A stretch of DNA of 64,000 nucleotides. It comes from Actinomycetota bacterium (GTDB lineage Bacteria; Actinomycetota; Thermoleophilia; BMS3ABIN01). The notes beneath the pieces were generated by a model, which saw only the letters and a list, made by a program, of their open reading frames with translations, did not search any database and was not told the DNA's origin. The DNA is taken from NCBI GenBank assembly GCA_023382335.1, contig JAMCPM010000011.1:253229-317228 (forward strand), written 5' to 3'. Positions 36,246 to 45,837 of this stretch are shown here, in pieces. The first letter of the stretch is position 1; each line of letters opens with the position of its first letter. The position numbers and the translations under genes were made by a program.

Positions 36246-36631
36246 ATGCCGGTCGTTACCATCAGCGCCATCGCCGGCGTTTTCTTCCCTCGCAGCCTGG
36301 ACGGTCCCGGATTCGAAGCGTTGATCGACTTCGTGTTCCTGGCCATGTCCCTGATGATGCTGGCAGGCCGTTCCTGGAAAGCCAGCTCCGGGCTCCCCCT
36401 GCAACAGGCGGTAGGCGCTATCTCGGGAATCCTGATCGGGGCGACGAGCATGGGCGGCCCGCCGATGGTACTCTACCCGACCGGCCGCGGACTCGCCAAA
36501 GAGAGATTGCGCGGCACACTGGCAGGCTGCTGACATCCAGGCTCGATCACCGGTCATTCAGGATGCTGGTGCTGGCCTCGATGTCCCTGATGGCCGCGCT
36601 GGGCATAGTGCTCAATCTGGCATCTTCGTAA
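36246..36631 (+). pseudogene. Broken TauE/SafE family sulfite exporter gene
   Basis: The frame from 36246 gives membrane-like sequence with GAISGILIGATSMGGPPMVLYPTG, the second repeat signature of TauE/SafE (DUF81) transporters, and then stops at 36533. The expected last helix, FRMLVLASMSLMAALGIV, is found in another frame at about 36560-36631, so a frameshift lies near 36515-36560. The N-terminal half of a normal 240-260-residue protein is missing. A structured leader with its own promoter still precedes it. Probably a decayed gene, less likely an assembly error. Confidence 0.7.
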
Positions 36632-36874
36632 GCTCAGGAAATCTGGGGGGATTCCCACGGTCGTGTTCCGGGATTATCTGGCGATAACAATATATAGAGC
36701 CCCGGGAGGTCGTAAGTCGAACCAACGGAGCGCTTCGAAAGCCAAGGAAAACGGATTACCGCGAGTACGATGGGCCGACGGGGCGGGCGTGGATCCGAAG
36801 GTTGGAGACCGAAGATCACCCGGGGCGTTTCCTTTTCTGATTCTCCGTCCCCTGCTTAATCCCGCTCTTTTGTA

Positions 36875-39787
36875 TCAGCTTCCCGCCGCTGCCGCCGCCT
36901 GCAACTGGTTCAACGTATCCTGAAGCGCCTTTAGCTCGTTTCCGTAGGTCGTCCAGTCGCCATTCTTCTGCGCGTTGACGGCGTTGTTGTAATGAGCCGC
37001 GGCCGCGTCGGCCAGTTGCTTGATAGTCTGCGATGCGGCCGGCGCCGTGGTGGTTCCAGGCGCGGCCGGCGTGGTCGTCGTGGCCGTTCCCGGTTGTCCC
37101 ACGTTCTGCGCCAGCCCCAGGATCTGAGCGCCAAAGATTTTCTGCAGCGCCGTGCTCAAGTCGACCTCCATCGCCACCTGGCCTCCGTAAGAGACAAGCA
37201 CCCGCTTTAGCTCCGGTATCTGCCCGTTGGCGGCCTTGAGGTACAGAGGCTCCACATAGATGATCGAATCGTTGACGGGAATGACCAGCAGGTTGCCAAA
37301 GGCCACCGTGCTGCCCTGCTGGTTCAACAGCGTGATCTGCCCGGAGATCGTCGGGTCCTGGTTGAAGCGGGCCTGGATCTGGGTGGGCCCGTATATGAGT
37401 TTATCCTTCGGGAATTTATAGACCAGCCGGTCGCCGTACTGCCCGGGATCGCACTTGGCGGCCATCCAGGCGATCATGTTGTCCCGCCCGTTGGGGCTAA
37501 ACGGCAGCAGCAGCATGAACTGTTCCTTGTCTTCGCCGGGCAGCTTCATGATCACGTAATAGGGATCCATCTGCACAGACCTGCCGCCGTCCTGCGTCTG
37601 TGATATCGACCACAGATCTTCCTTGTTGTAAAAAACGCGCGGATCGGTCATGTGATAGGTCGCGTACATCTGCGCCTGGATGTTGAACAGGTCCTCCGGA
37701 TAGCGCAGATGGAGCCTGAGCGCCTCGGGCATCTGATCGCCCGGCGTGAAAAGGCCGGGGAAGATATTGCTGTAAGTCTGCACCACCGGGTCGGATGGGT
37801 CGACCATATAGAATTTCACGTCGCCGTTGTAAGCGTCGACGACGACTTTCACCGAGTTGCGGATGTAGTTGGTGCCATTAGTGTCAGGCTGGGAATACGG
37901 GTACTCCGACGAAGTCGTATAGGCGTCCTGGATCCAGAACAGCCTGCCGTCCACTAGCACTGAGTACGGGTCCCTGTCATATTGCAGGAACGGCGCGACG
38001 TTGCGGATGCGGTCGCCGATATCGCGGTGGATCATGATGCGTGAATCGCTCTCGATGGAGCTGCTGACCAGAAGCTTGAGGCTGGCGAACCGCCAGCTGA
38101 AAGCCGCCCGGCTGAACAGGCTCGAAATATTGACGCCGCCGCTGCCGGAATAGGTCGTGTAGACATTCTCGTCACCCTTGGGATAGTCGAATTCCTCCGT
38201 GCCGCTTTTGACCACGACGTAATCACTTGGCATCTGGCCGTAATAAACGGCGGGGTTCTGTACCGTCAGTTCCGGGAAAGACGATACCGGCGGGATGTCC
38301 TTGATGATCAGCTGAGGCAGGCCCTCGGCGGTCGCCTGGGCCACGGTGCTCATGGCAATGCCGTAGCCGTGCGTGTAGACCAGGTGCTGGTTCTGCCAGG
38401 TCTGCGCCGTCGCCGGCAAAGCAGACGTCTTCATCTCGCGAGCCGAGAGCATCACCTGCTGCAGCTTCCCGTTTATCATGTAACGGTCGACATCGATATC
38501 CTGGAAGCCGTAGTAGGGCCGGATCACCTGGATCTGGTTGTAGGTCTGTCCCAGCGTTCTCGGCTCCCAGAGACGGATGTTGTTGGTCGTGGGGGTGTTG
38601 GCCTGGATGTCAGCGGGTGTAAGGTTGTCAACCGCCGCGAAGGCCTGGTCCTGGATCGGCTCGAGATTGAAGGCCATACGGGTGAAATCGATGTTGTACT
38701 GGATGTATTGCGACTCTTTGTCGAGCTCGTTCGGCGACACCTGGTACTGCTGCACGATGAACGGATAGATTTTTCCGGCGAAGATCGCCGTCAGCACGAT
38801 GATGCCGATGGCCAGCACCGGCAGGGTCCAGCCGCGAAAATAAATATTGATGAAGAAAAGGATCCCGGCAATCAGGGCAACCACCGCCAGAAATTTATAT
38901 ACCGGCAGCTGGGCATGGACGTCGGTATAGCTGGCTCCAAAGACAACCCCCCGCGGCGAGAACATGAGCACATACCCCTTGAGCAGATATCCCGCGCCCA
39001 GCACCAGCATCGCCAGGCCCAGCAGGACCGACAGATGCGCCTTGACGTGCGGCGCGAATGCGATCCTGTCTTGAGACCAGGTGATGGCGTAATCGAAGAA
39101 GTGCATGGCGACGGTCACCAGGAAGGTGAAGATCAGCGTCCACCAGAAGAATGACTGCAGGGTCCTCAGGAACGGCAGCGAGAACAGATAGAAGCCGATG
39201 TCGCGACCGAAGACCGGATCGGCGGTGCCGAAGCTGGCGCCGTTGAAGAATTTCAGGAATCCTTCCCAGGCGGCGGCGCCGACGCCGGCGGCGATGAGCG
39301 TAGGCAGCAGCAGGAAAGCCGGGATGAGCACGCGCACGAGCTGATCGGGTATCTCCCCCCGCTCGGTAAGCTCGGAATTCGGACCGACCTTGTAACGAGG
39401 CGCGAACCGGCGAGCCAGCATGATATTTCCATAAACGACGAGGAAGAAGACAGCGCCGGCGCCGAAAAAGAGGCCGACCTGAGTCAGCAGCGTCTTCCAG
39501 AAGACGCCCCTGTAACCGACTTCGCCGAACCAGAGCCACTCCGTGTACAGATAGACGCCGCGGCCAAACAGCACCAGCAGGAAGATAATGACTACGCCCA
39601 GAATCGCCCAGAACCAGCGGCGGCGGGGATTCTTCTTTTTCGGCGTCCTTATAGGCCGCACGTTCCCTTCAGGGGGAGGGCCTGCCTGATCGAGCTTGAG
39701 CAATTTGGCAAGCCGGTCCCAGATTTTGGAAAACGGTTCGTAGGGTTCAGGCTTCATAAAGTGACGAGTTCTCCGCCGGACGCTCAT
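36875..39787 (-). CDS. UPF0182 family large membrane protein
   Basis: UPF0182 (COG1615) proteins are about 900-1000 residues and typical of Actinomycetota and some Cyanobacteria; function unknown. About seven N-terminal membrane helices (YLYTEWLWFGEVGYRGVFWK follows the first) precede a long extracytoplasmic domain with NLEPIQDQAFAAV, VDAYNGDVKFY and YVIMKLPGE. The C-terminus has a Thr/Pro/Ala linker and a short helical tail also seen in the family. Start uncertain: ATG 39787 is used; ATG 39757 and TTG 39805 are alternatives. Divergent from rpsT. Confidence 0.92.
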   Translation of the reverse strand: MSVRRRTRHFMKPEPYEPFSKIWDRLAKLLKLDQAGPPPEGNVRPIRTPKKKNPRRRWFWAILGVVIIFLLVLFGRGVYLYTEWLWFGEVGYRGVFWKTLLTQVGLFFGAGAVFFLVVYGNIMLARRFAPRYKVGPNSELTERGEIPDQLVRVLIPAFLLLPTLIAAGVGAAAWEGFLKFFNGASFGTADPVFGRDIGFYLFSLPFLRTLQSFFWWTLIFTFLVTVAMHFFDYAITWSQDRIAFAPHVKAHLSVLLGLAMLVLGAGYLLKGYVLMFSPRGVVFGASYTDVHAQLPVYKFLAVVALIAGILFFINIYFRGWTLPVLAIGIIVLTAIFAGKIYPFIVQQYQVSPNELDKESQYIQYNIDFTRMAFNLEPIQDQAFAAVDNLTPADIQANTPTTNNIRLWEPRTLGQTYNQIQVIRPYYGFQDIDVDRYMINGKLQQVMLSAREMKTSALPATAQTWQNQHLVYTHGYGIAMSTVAQATAEGLPQLIIKDIPPVSSFPELTVQNPAVYYGQMPSDYVVVKSGTEEFDYPKGDENVYTTYSGSGGVNISSLFSRAAFSWRFASLKLLVSSSIESDSRIMIHRDIGDRIRNVAPFLQYDRDPYSVLVDGRLFWIQDAYTTSSEYPYSQPDTNGTNYIRNSVKVVVDAYNGDVKFYMVDPSDPVVQTYSNIFPGLFTPGDQMPEALRLHLRYPEDLFNIQAQMYATYHMTDPRVFYNKEDLWSISQTQDGGRSVQMDPYYVIMKLPGEDKEQFMLLLPFSPNGRDNMIAWMAAKCDPGQYGDRLVYKFPKDKLIYGPTQIQARFNQDPTISGQITLLNQQGSTVAFGNLLVIPVNDSIIYVEPLYLKAANGQIPELKRVLVSYGGQVAMEVDLSTALQKIFGAQILGLAQNVGQPGTATTTTPAAPGTTTAPAASQTIKQLADAAAAHYNNAVNAQKNGDWTTYGNELKALQDTLNQLQAAAAAGS

Positions 39788-39959
39788 ATCCTGCCCGGCT
39801 GGCAACGGCCCTCAAACCCTTTCGCGGCGCAGGTGGAAGTTGGCAGCCTTGGGCGCGCCAGGTTTCCTTCCCCCGGTTTTTTGTGGTATTATTCGCCCTT
39901 GCGTGTCCTTGCACGCTCAAATATGAGTTCACTGCTTTCTTAACCTTAGGGAGATCTGA

Positions 39960-40511
39960 TTGGCCAATACAAAGCAGCAACGTAAACGAGTACGAATCGC
40001 CGAGCGCGAGCGTTCCGAGAACCTCAAATACAAGTCCCGCATCAAGACCATGTTCAAGTCGCTCACGGTAGCGGCGCAGGAGGACAAGGAACGGGCGTCC
40101 CAGCTCGGCATCGAGCTCATCTCCCTGATCGACAAAGCCGCCAGCCGCGGCGTCATCCACGCCAACAATGCCGCGCACAAGAAATCGCGCGTGGCTAATC
40201 TCGTTGAGCTTCCCGAAGGAACCGGCAAGCCCAAGGGCACCGCCACCAAGGAAGCCAAGGGCGAGAGCAAAGCCGACAAGCGCACCGGCAGAGGCAAGGC
40301 CAAGCTGGACAAGAAAGCCGCGGTAGCCGCCAAGCAGAAGGCCAGGGCTGAAGCCGAGGCCAAGGCCGCCAAGGCTGCCCCCAAGAAGGAAGAGGAAGCT
40401 GCTGAAACGCCCGCTGAGGAAGCTGCTGACGCGCCCGCTGAGGAAGCTGCCGAAGCGCCCGCTGAGGAAGCTGCTGACGCGCCCGCTGAGGAAGAGCCAG
40501 AGAAAAAGTAG
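39960..40511 (+). CDS. rpsT: Ribosomal protein S20 with a long repeat tail
   Basis: Small-subunit protein S20. The first 85 residues are a normal S20 (ANTKQQRKRVRIAERER, HKNNAAHKKSR-like segment NAAHKKSRVANL). They are followed by about 95 extra residues: a Lys/Ala-rich stretch, then an acidic Pro-Ala-Glu-Glu repeat. Start is TTG at 39960 with GGGAGA upstream; TATTAT at 39887-39892 may be the -10, and the leader has a small GCGTG/CACGC hairpin. S20 is usually 85-95 residues, so the tail (total 183) is unusual. Confidence 0.95.
   Translation: MANTKQQRKRVRIAERERSENLKYKSRIKTMFKSLTVAAQEDKERASQLGIELISLIDKAASRGVIHANNAAHKKSRVANLVELPEGTGKPKGTATKEAKGESKADKRTGRGKAKLDKKAAVAAKQKARAEAEAKAAKAAPKKEEEAAETPAEEAADAPAEEAAEAPAEEAADAPAEEEPEKK
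40409..40504. repeat. 24-bp tandem repeat within rpsT
   Basis: Four copies start GCCCGCTGAGGAAG at 40409, 40433, 40457 and 40481, encoding PAEEAADA-like octapeptides. The spacing is exactly 24 bp, so the frame is kept whatever the copy number. Confidence 0.9.
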
Positions 40512-40589
40512 CTCCCCTTCGTCAGTGCTCCGGTAAGTCTCTCAGGTTTCTGCGTTACTTACCCGGCCCGTGTACGGCGACGCGGAAAT

Positions 40590-41441
40590 GTGATAGAACT
40601 GTTCCCCGTGGCTTCTGAACTCGAAAATCTGCTCAAAGACCGGCGATTCGGCGTCATCTCCGAAAGACTCTACGAACACCCGGAGCTAGTAGACGACCTG
40701 GTCGCCCACCTCGACACTACCGAAAGCGGCACCCAGGTAGGCATCCTCACGGTGCTGGGGCGATTCGGATTCGATCACCCCGAGCTCGTTTATCCCCACG
40801 TCGAAGCCATCATGAAAGTCCTCGACAAGAACTCATCGCTTAAATCCGACGTCGCCTGCGCACTGGGCAATCTTGTCTTCAATTCATACGAGAAGTCGGC
40901 CGAGGTCATGCCGATGCTCAAAGAGCTCTTCCACGACGAGGACAGTTTTCTGCGGCAGGACGCCGCGGCGGCGATGGGCAATATAGGCTTCAAGTTCCCG
41001 GAACTTGTCCAGGATGAGATCGAAGGGCTCAAGAAAATGCTCGACTCCGGCGACGAGGACGAGCGCGAGACCGGCGCCCAGGCGCTGGGCAAGATCGGCA
41101 TCAACTCTCCCGAGATCATCGAAGATTCCTTCCCCCAGCTGGTTCAGGTCCTCGAGCACGCCAAGGAAGCCAGTTGCGGCGGCATCATCTCTGCCTTCGG
41201 CGCGCTGGGATACAACTATCCCGAGATGGTGAAGGAACAGATACCGCGTCTGGTCGGCTACCTGCACAGCTCCAACCCGGTCGCGGTCAAGAACGCGGTC
41301 ATGGCGCTGGGCATCATCGGCATGACCCAGCCCGACCTGATCGAGCCGGCCATCCCGGACCTGCAGCGTCTGGCCGAGCATCCCGACCGCGAGATCCGCC
41401 TAAACGCCATGGTCGCAATCTCCAAAAGCGACGGCGCATAA
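40590..41441 (+). CDS. HEAT-repeat protein
   Basis: 283 residues built almost entirely of about six helical HEAT-like repeats of roughly 37 residues (ALGNLVFNSYE, AAAAMGNIGFKFPELV, GAQALGKIGINSPEII, AFGALGYNYPEMV, AVMALGIIGMTQPDLI). No catalytic motif, signal peptide or membrane segment; it is probably a cytosolic scaffold. It lies 78 bp downstream of rpsT on the same strand. Start GTG 40590; GTG 40608 is possible. Partner unknown. Confidence 0.8.
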   Translation: MIELFPVASELENLLKDRRFGVISERLYEHPELVDDLVAHLDTTESGTQVGILTVLGRFGFDHPELVYPHVEAIMKVLDKNSSLKSDVACALGNLVFNSYEKSAEVMPMLKELFHDEDSFLRQDAAAAMGNIGFKFPELVQDEIEGLKKMLDSGDEDERETGAQALGKIGINSPEIIEDSFPQLVQVLEHAKEASCGGIISAFGALGYNYPEMVKEQIPRLVGYLHSSNPVAVKNAVMALGIIGMTQPDLIEPAIPDLQRLAEHPDREIRLNAMVAISKSDGA

Positions 41442-41444
41442 AAA

Positions 41445-41472
41445 AACCCCCGCGGCATGACTCGCGGGGGTT
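41445..41472. terminator. Bidirectional terminator between the HEAT and rhodanese genes
   Basis: AACCCCCGCG (41445-41454), loop, CGCGGGGGTT (41463-41472). An A run before it gives a strong T run for minus-strand transcripts; the plus side ends GTTCTTG. It separates two convergent genes. Confidence 0.9.
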
Positions 41473-41537
41473 GTTCTTGATTTCGGGCGCCGGGCGCTTC
41501 CTACAGGCGTGGCTCCGGCTCCCTACCGTTAAAAAGC

Positions 41538-41954
41538 CTAGTTCACAATCGACTGATTGGCACGGACCCAGGCGCGGATGCCACCCTTGAGGTTATAGAC
41601 TTCCTCAAAACCATTCTGGGCCAGATAGGCGCACGCGTTTGCCGAGCGCCTGCCGGTGCGGCAGTTGACCACGATCGGCCGGTCCTTGTATCTCTCCAGA
41701 CGCTTGATCCTGTCCGGAAGCTGCCTGAGCGAGACGTGCATGGAATCGGGAATGCGGCCGGTCGCGTATTCGGTCTCGGTGCGAACGTCCACGACGAGGG
41801 CGTTCTGCTCGCTGATCATGCGGGCAGCTTCCCTGGCGTCGATCTCGTTGATGCCGGCGCCTGCAGACTGTCCCGAAATTATGCGGCTACCAAACCTCAT
41901 GAGTATCACCGCTCCGATCACGGCAATAAGAATTATCCATATGCTTCCTCCCAT
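41538..41954 (-). CDS. Membrane-anchored rhodanese-like protein
   Basis: One N-terminal helix (IWIILIAVIGAVILMRF) anchors a single rhodanese domain. The active-site loop is CRTGRRS with the catalytic Cys, preceded by VVDVRTETEYATGRIPDS. 138 residues from the ATG at 41954 (AGGTG upstream); the frame opens at a GTG three codons earlier. Membrane orientation is not certain. A sulfur-transfer or redox role is inferred from the domain only. Confidence 0.88.
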   Translation of the reverse strand: MGGSIWIILIAVIGAVILMRFGSRIISGQSAGAGINEIDAREAARMISEQNALVVDVRTETEYATGRIPDSMHVSLRQLPDRIKRLERYKDRPIVVNCRTGRRSANACAYLAQNGFEEVYNLKGGIRAWVRANQSIVN

Positions 41955-42101
41955 TGAATTCACCTGTCCTGGAATTTGTGTCGCGGTTCTAAGGGGATCC
42001 CCGCGGCGCTCGTCATTTCGGGCGCCATTTGAATTTTTAGATGCATGGGAGGCCGGGAGGATTCAATAATAGTGAAATGGATTTTCGCACGACACGGGTT
42101 T

Positions 42102-43082
42102 TCAAATGATATCCATGATCCGGGCCAGCGCAAGTTCCAGTGCGAGGTCGGGCCGCAGATTGCCGCGCCCCTTCATGTCCGCATCCAGTTCGGAGAGGAT
42201 CTTCACCGACTCCTGAAGCGCCCCGGCCGTGAAGTTGCGGCTCTGGTCGGCGACCTTGCGGGCGGGAAAAGGCTTGAGCCCCAGCGCCGCCGCCGCGCCC
42301 ATGGGATCCTCTCCCCTCTCCTTCGCCGTTACGACCACGCAAAGATTCTTCATATGTTTCGAGATGGAAAAAAACACTGAAGTCGGCGCCGCGCGATCGG
42401 CGAGAAGCTCCTCGAGATGGCGGAAGACCTGCTGCCTGTCGCGAGCGCCCAGCGCGTCGGTCAGGTCCCAGATGCGCACCTCGGGAGAGACCCAGCAAAG
42501 TTCTTCGATGTCTTCCATCTTCACTTCGCCGCGACCCCGGTAGGTGGCGATCTTTTCCAGCTCCCCCAGGATCGCGCGCTGGTCGGACCCGGCGATCGTT
42601 GCCAGACGCCTGGCCTCGGATGAGCCTATCTTCAGATGCCGCTCCCTGGCCTGCTCCTGGACCCACGCCGGCATACTGGACGGGCGGGGAGCCTCATAAC
42701 TGAGAACCTGGCCCACCTCGGCGACAGACTTCATCAGGATCTCGTTCTTTCTGATGCCGCCGCCCACCAGCGCCAGACAGGTCGTCTCCGAGGGCAGCGC
42801 CAGGTAGTTCACGATCAGGTCCTTGTCCGCCTTGTGCCAGGAGCCCACGTTAGTGACCATCACCAGCCGCACGCCTTCCCCGAAGGGAAGCGTGCATGCA
42901 GCCTGAACCACCGGCGCCGCCGATTCCACGGCCGCATCGAAGATGTCGACATTGAGGTCGGTGCCGGCATCACGGATGACGCGGTCGCGAAGGCGGTGCA
43001 TTGCCTTTTCGACCTTGGTCTCGTCGCTGCCGGTGATCAGGTATACCGGTGCGAGCGCATCTTTTTTTGTTGCTTTCTTCAC
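42102..43082 (-). CDS. holA: DNA polymerase III subunit delta
   Basis: Clamp-loader subunit that opens the beta clamp. 326 residues with the HolA N-terminal fold (PVYLITGSDETKVEKAMHRLRDRV), the middle LVMVTNVGSW region, GSDQRAILGELEKIATY and a C-terminal helical collar (LALELALARIM). holA usually lies next to comEC and near rpsT, exactly as here. Confidence 0.93.
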   Translation of the reverse strand: MKKATKKDALAPVYLITGSDETKVEKAMHRLRDRVIRDAGTDLNVDIFDAAVESAAPVVQAACTLPFGEGVRLVMVTNVGSWHKADKDLIVNYLALPSETTCLALVGGGIRKNEILMKSVAEVGQVLSYEAPRPSSMPAWVQEQARERHLKIGSSEARRLATIAGSDQRAILGELEKIATYRGRGEVKMEDIEELCWVSPEVRIWDLTDALGARDRQQVFRHLEELLADRAAPTSVFFSISKHMKNLCVVVTAKERGEDPMGAAAALGLKPFPARKVADQSRNFTAGALQESVKILSELDADMKGRGNLRPDLALELALARIMDII

Positions 43083-43156
43083 TGCTGACCGGCCTTCTTT
43101 ATCGCTGAGTGGCGTTTGTTCATTGCCGGGTGCACCTATTCATCGTCAGGCTGCCA

Positions 43157-45583
43157 TCATCTCTGGGTCCTGACCTCGAGGCCGGCATCGCTCATTGAAA
43201 CCTTCACCGTCCCCGACTGGTCGGTCCTCAAGATCCTGGTGCCGGCCTTTTCCAGTTTGGCAAGCGTCTCAGCGGCGGGATGTCCATAGGAATTCCCGGC
43301 GCCTACGGAGATCACAGTCGTATCAGGCCTTATTTTTTCAAGCACCTGACTCAGCGACATATCCTTGCTGCCGTGATGGCCGATCTTGAAAACCTCCACC
43401 TGGGGCAGATCCAGGGAAGCGAGCGTCTTGCCTTCAGCATCACCCGGACAAAGTATATCAAGACCGCGGTAACGGGCCACGAGCACGACCGAGTTCGCAT
43501 TCAGGTCTTCCGGATCCTCGCGGTCGCCCGGGCTTAAGCATTCGAGTGTCAGCTCGCCATAATCGAGGCTCTGCCCTCGCCGTATGGGAGAGTAACGGAT
43601 GCCCTTGCTCTCCACCAGCTTGAGAAAATCGCGGTACATCGGGCTGGGGGAAGGAAAACCGGCGTCATAGACTGACGCTACCGGAAATTTATTCAGCACG
43701 GCGTCGATGCCTCCCAGATGGTCTGCGTGCGGATGAGTCAGCACCACCGCGTCGATGCGGGTTACACCACTTTCCACCAGTTTGTCAACCACATCCGAAC
43801 CCGGTCCCCCGTCGATGAGCACGGTAGCTCCTCCGGGAACCTGGATGAGAGTCGAATCCCCCTGCCCGACATCGAGGAAGGAAACCGTATAAGCCGCAGG
43901 GGGAAGACCGGCAGTGCCCGTTCCGAAGCAGGCGAGCCCGATGAGGGCAACAAGCAGCAGGGCCGCCGCCGCGGCGAAGCCGCGGCGGCGGCCCAACCGC
44001 GATAGATATCCGTCGACTCCCTCGAGAACCCCGCTACCCGTCATTTTGGCGAGCTTTACCATTCCCGCAAGCATAACGTAGAAAATGATGATTGCCAGCA
44101 AGCGCGGCCGGCCGCTGCTGTAGACCGCCCCTGGCATCGAGGCAAAGAAGTGCGCCACCACGATCAGGTAGCCGGTGCAGATAGTGGCGAGGGCATTGAG
44201 CGTCCAGGCTGCAAGCGATGACAGCGGCGCCAGCAGGATGGAGAGGGTACCCAGGAACATCACCGGCCCGGCAACGACTTCGGCAGCGACATTTGCCGGT
44301 ACGGTCACGATCGAAACCTGCTGGAAATGGTACATCATGACCGGTGCGGTGACGATACTGGCGGCCGTGGTTATGCCGACCCCCTCGCGAAGCGCCGCCG
44401 GCAGCGCCGCCAGCGGCCGGCGGAGAACCGGCGCCACCGAGAAGATGGCGATAACGGCTCCAAATGAGAGCTGGAAACCGGGGTCGAGCAGACTCCAGGG
44501 ATTAATCGACAGGATCATAGCCGCCGCCAGCGCCAGGAAATGATAGGCGTTGGTCTGCCGTGAAAAGAGATAGGCGGCCAGGCCCAGTACGCCGACGATG
44601 CCGGCGCGTACGATCGACGGCCCCGCCCCGGTAAGCGGCACATACAGGCAGATAACCGCCATGGCCAGACCTGTGGCAGCCAGGCGGGGCGCCCGGAAAG
44701 CCCGGCAGAGCAGCATGACCACGAAACCCAGCAGCACTACGTTCTGCCCGGAGACCGCCAGGAGATGCAGAAGGCCGGAACCGCGGAAGTCCGAGATGAC
44801 GCCGTCGGGAATCTGTTCGTCGTCTCCGAGCACCATCCCCTGAAGCAGTTCGCTGGCGGGACCCCAGTCGCCCAGGCTCAGCGTATCCCGCGCGTGCCGC
44901 CGCACGGCGTCTACCGCTCCGGAGGCGCCGCCCCGCCTTTCCGGTGAAACCTCCATGCGCTCGAACGAACCCGAGATCTCGGCGTTCACCCCTCGCCTTT
45001 GCAGATATTCGCCGTAATCGAAGTCAGCGCCGGGAGTTGACTCCGGGATCCCGATCTTGCCGGCGACGCGCACGATCGTTCCTTCATCGAGCCGCTCCGT
45101 GGTTGCAAAAACACAATTATTACTACAGGTCAACTGAACGCTTACGTCTTCATCGACTTCCAGCCCTTCCCGAAAAAGGCGGGCGCCGGTGGCATGACCG
45201 TTGAATGACACACGTTTATTCTTAATCTGCGCCGGCTGCGTGATGGTGATATCCGCGGTGATCCACTGACCGGAGTGCTCCGCCAGAGCGCTGCGGCCAA
45301 GCATCTCCAGCCTCACCGTGCCGATGAATATCCCGAGAAAGAAACAGGCGGCAAGGAAAAGCATCAACGCCCGCAGCCTTCCCGGCTCGATCCCTGAGGC
45401 AGCAAGACCCGCAATTCCGGCCAGGCTGGCCGCCATCGCCATGAAAATTGCCAATAGAAGCGAGTGTACATAAAGGCTCAGACAGATTCCGGAAATATAC
45501 GAAAATACCGGTAAAAATGGCTTAAATTCGATCTGAAATAACGGATTGAGAGCCGGCTGGGCTGTATTTAACCCCACATTCAC
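43157..45583 (-). CDS. comEC: DNA internalization competence protein ComEC/Rec2
   Basis: Inner-membrane channel for ssDNA uptake. N-terminal helices, an OB-fold domain (about 120-200), the competence domain with LLHLLAVSGQNVVLLG, then more helices and a C-terminal metallo-beta-lactamase domain (VVLTHPHADHLGG, KIGHHGSKDMS) thought to degrade the non-transported strand. 808 residues, full length. comEA lies upstream but 582 bp away, across two structured elements; that gap is unusually large for this pair. Confidence 0.96.
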   Translation of the reverse strand: MNVGLNTAQPALNPLFQIEFKPFLPVFSYISGICLSLYVHSLLLAIFMAMAASLAGIAGLAASGIEPGRLRALMLFLAACFFLGIFIGTVRLEMLGRSALAEHSGQWITADITITQPAQIKNKRVSFNGHATGARLFREGLEVDEDVSVQLTCSNNCVFATTERLDEGTIVRVAGKIGIPESTPGADFDYGEYLQRRGVNAEISGSFERMEVSPERRGGASGAVDAVRRHARDTLSLGDWGPASELLQGMVLGDDEQIPDGVISDFRGSGLLHLLAVSGQNVVLLGFVVMLLCRAFRAPRLAATGLAMAVICLYVPLTGAGPSIVRAGIVGVLGLAAYLFSRQTNAYHFLALAAAMILSINPWSLLDPGFQLSFGAVIAIFSVAPVLRRPLAALPAALREGVGITTAASIVTAPVMMYHFQQVSIVTVPANVAAEVVAGPVMFLGTLSILLAPLSSLAAWTLNALATICTGYLIVVAHFFASMPGAVYSSGRPRLLAIIIFYVMLAGMVKLAKMTGSGVLEGVDGYLSRLGRRRGFAAAAALLLVALIGLACFGTGTAGLPPAAYTVSFLDVGQGDSTLIQVPGGATVLIDGGPGSDVVDKLVESGVTRIDAVVLTHPHADHLGGIDAVLNKFPVASVYDAGFPSPSPMYRDFLKLVESKGIRYSPIRRGQSLDYGELTLECLSPGDREDPEDLNANSVVLVARYRGLDILCPGDAEGKTLASLDLPQVEVFKIGHHGSKDMSLSQVLEKIRPDTTVISVGAGNSYGHPAAETLAKLEKAGTRILRTDQSGTVKVSMSDAGLEVRTQR

Positions 45584-45665
45584 ACCATCAAGATCCTGTT
45601 AGTTCGCTCCCCAGCGCGAATTCACGGTGGAAAAAAAGGCACCATTTGTGGTAAAAATAGACTAT

Positions 45666-45837
45666 GTGTCGATCGTGTTCTGGCCCACCCGTCCGGAACA
45701 TAGCAGAACTAGCTGCAAATGGGCTTTCCTGTAAGGGGTTCATGCTGCTCCTTGCTGGGGGGGAAGACCAGGACCGCAGCTCTGTGGATCGACACCTTCT
45801 ACCAACCGGCGGCGCTGCCGCGAGGCGGCGTCGCCGG
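45666..45837 (+). ncRNA. Structured element A between comEA and comEC
   Basis: Closed by a perfect 9-bp stem, GTGTCGATC (45666-45674) with GATCGACAC (45787-45795). Inside are a 7-bp helix (45677-45683/45768-45774), CCCA/TGGG, a GCAG/CTGC hairpin, CTTTCC/GGGAAG and AAGGGG/CTCCTT. The stem is followed by CTTCTACCAACC and a GC hairpin (CCGGCG...CGCCGG). Three helices contain a G-U wobble that would be an A-C mismatch on the minus strand, so RNA from the plus strand is favoured. No convincing protein is encoded. Class not recognised. Confidence 0.5.

Noticed and set aside
36533-36560. In-frame TGA in the TauE/SafE remnant as selenocysteine
   Set aside because: Sequence after the TGA in the same frame is not family-like; the homologous continuation is in another frame, so this is a frameshift.
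36632-36874. Possible tRNA-like or structured RNA before UPF0182
   Set aside because: I found no acceptor stem, T-loop consensus or terminator; only a weak CCGGG/CCCGG pairing.
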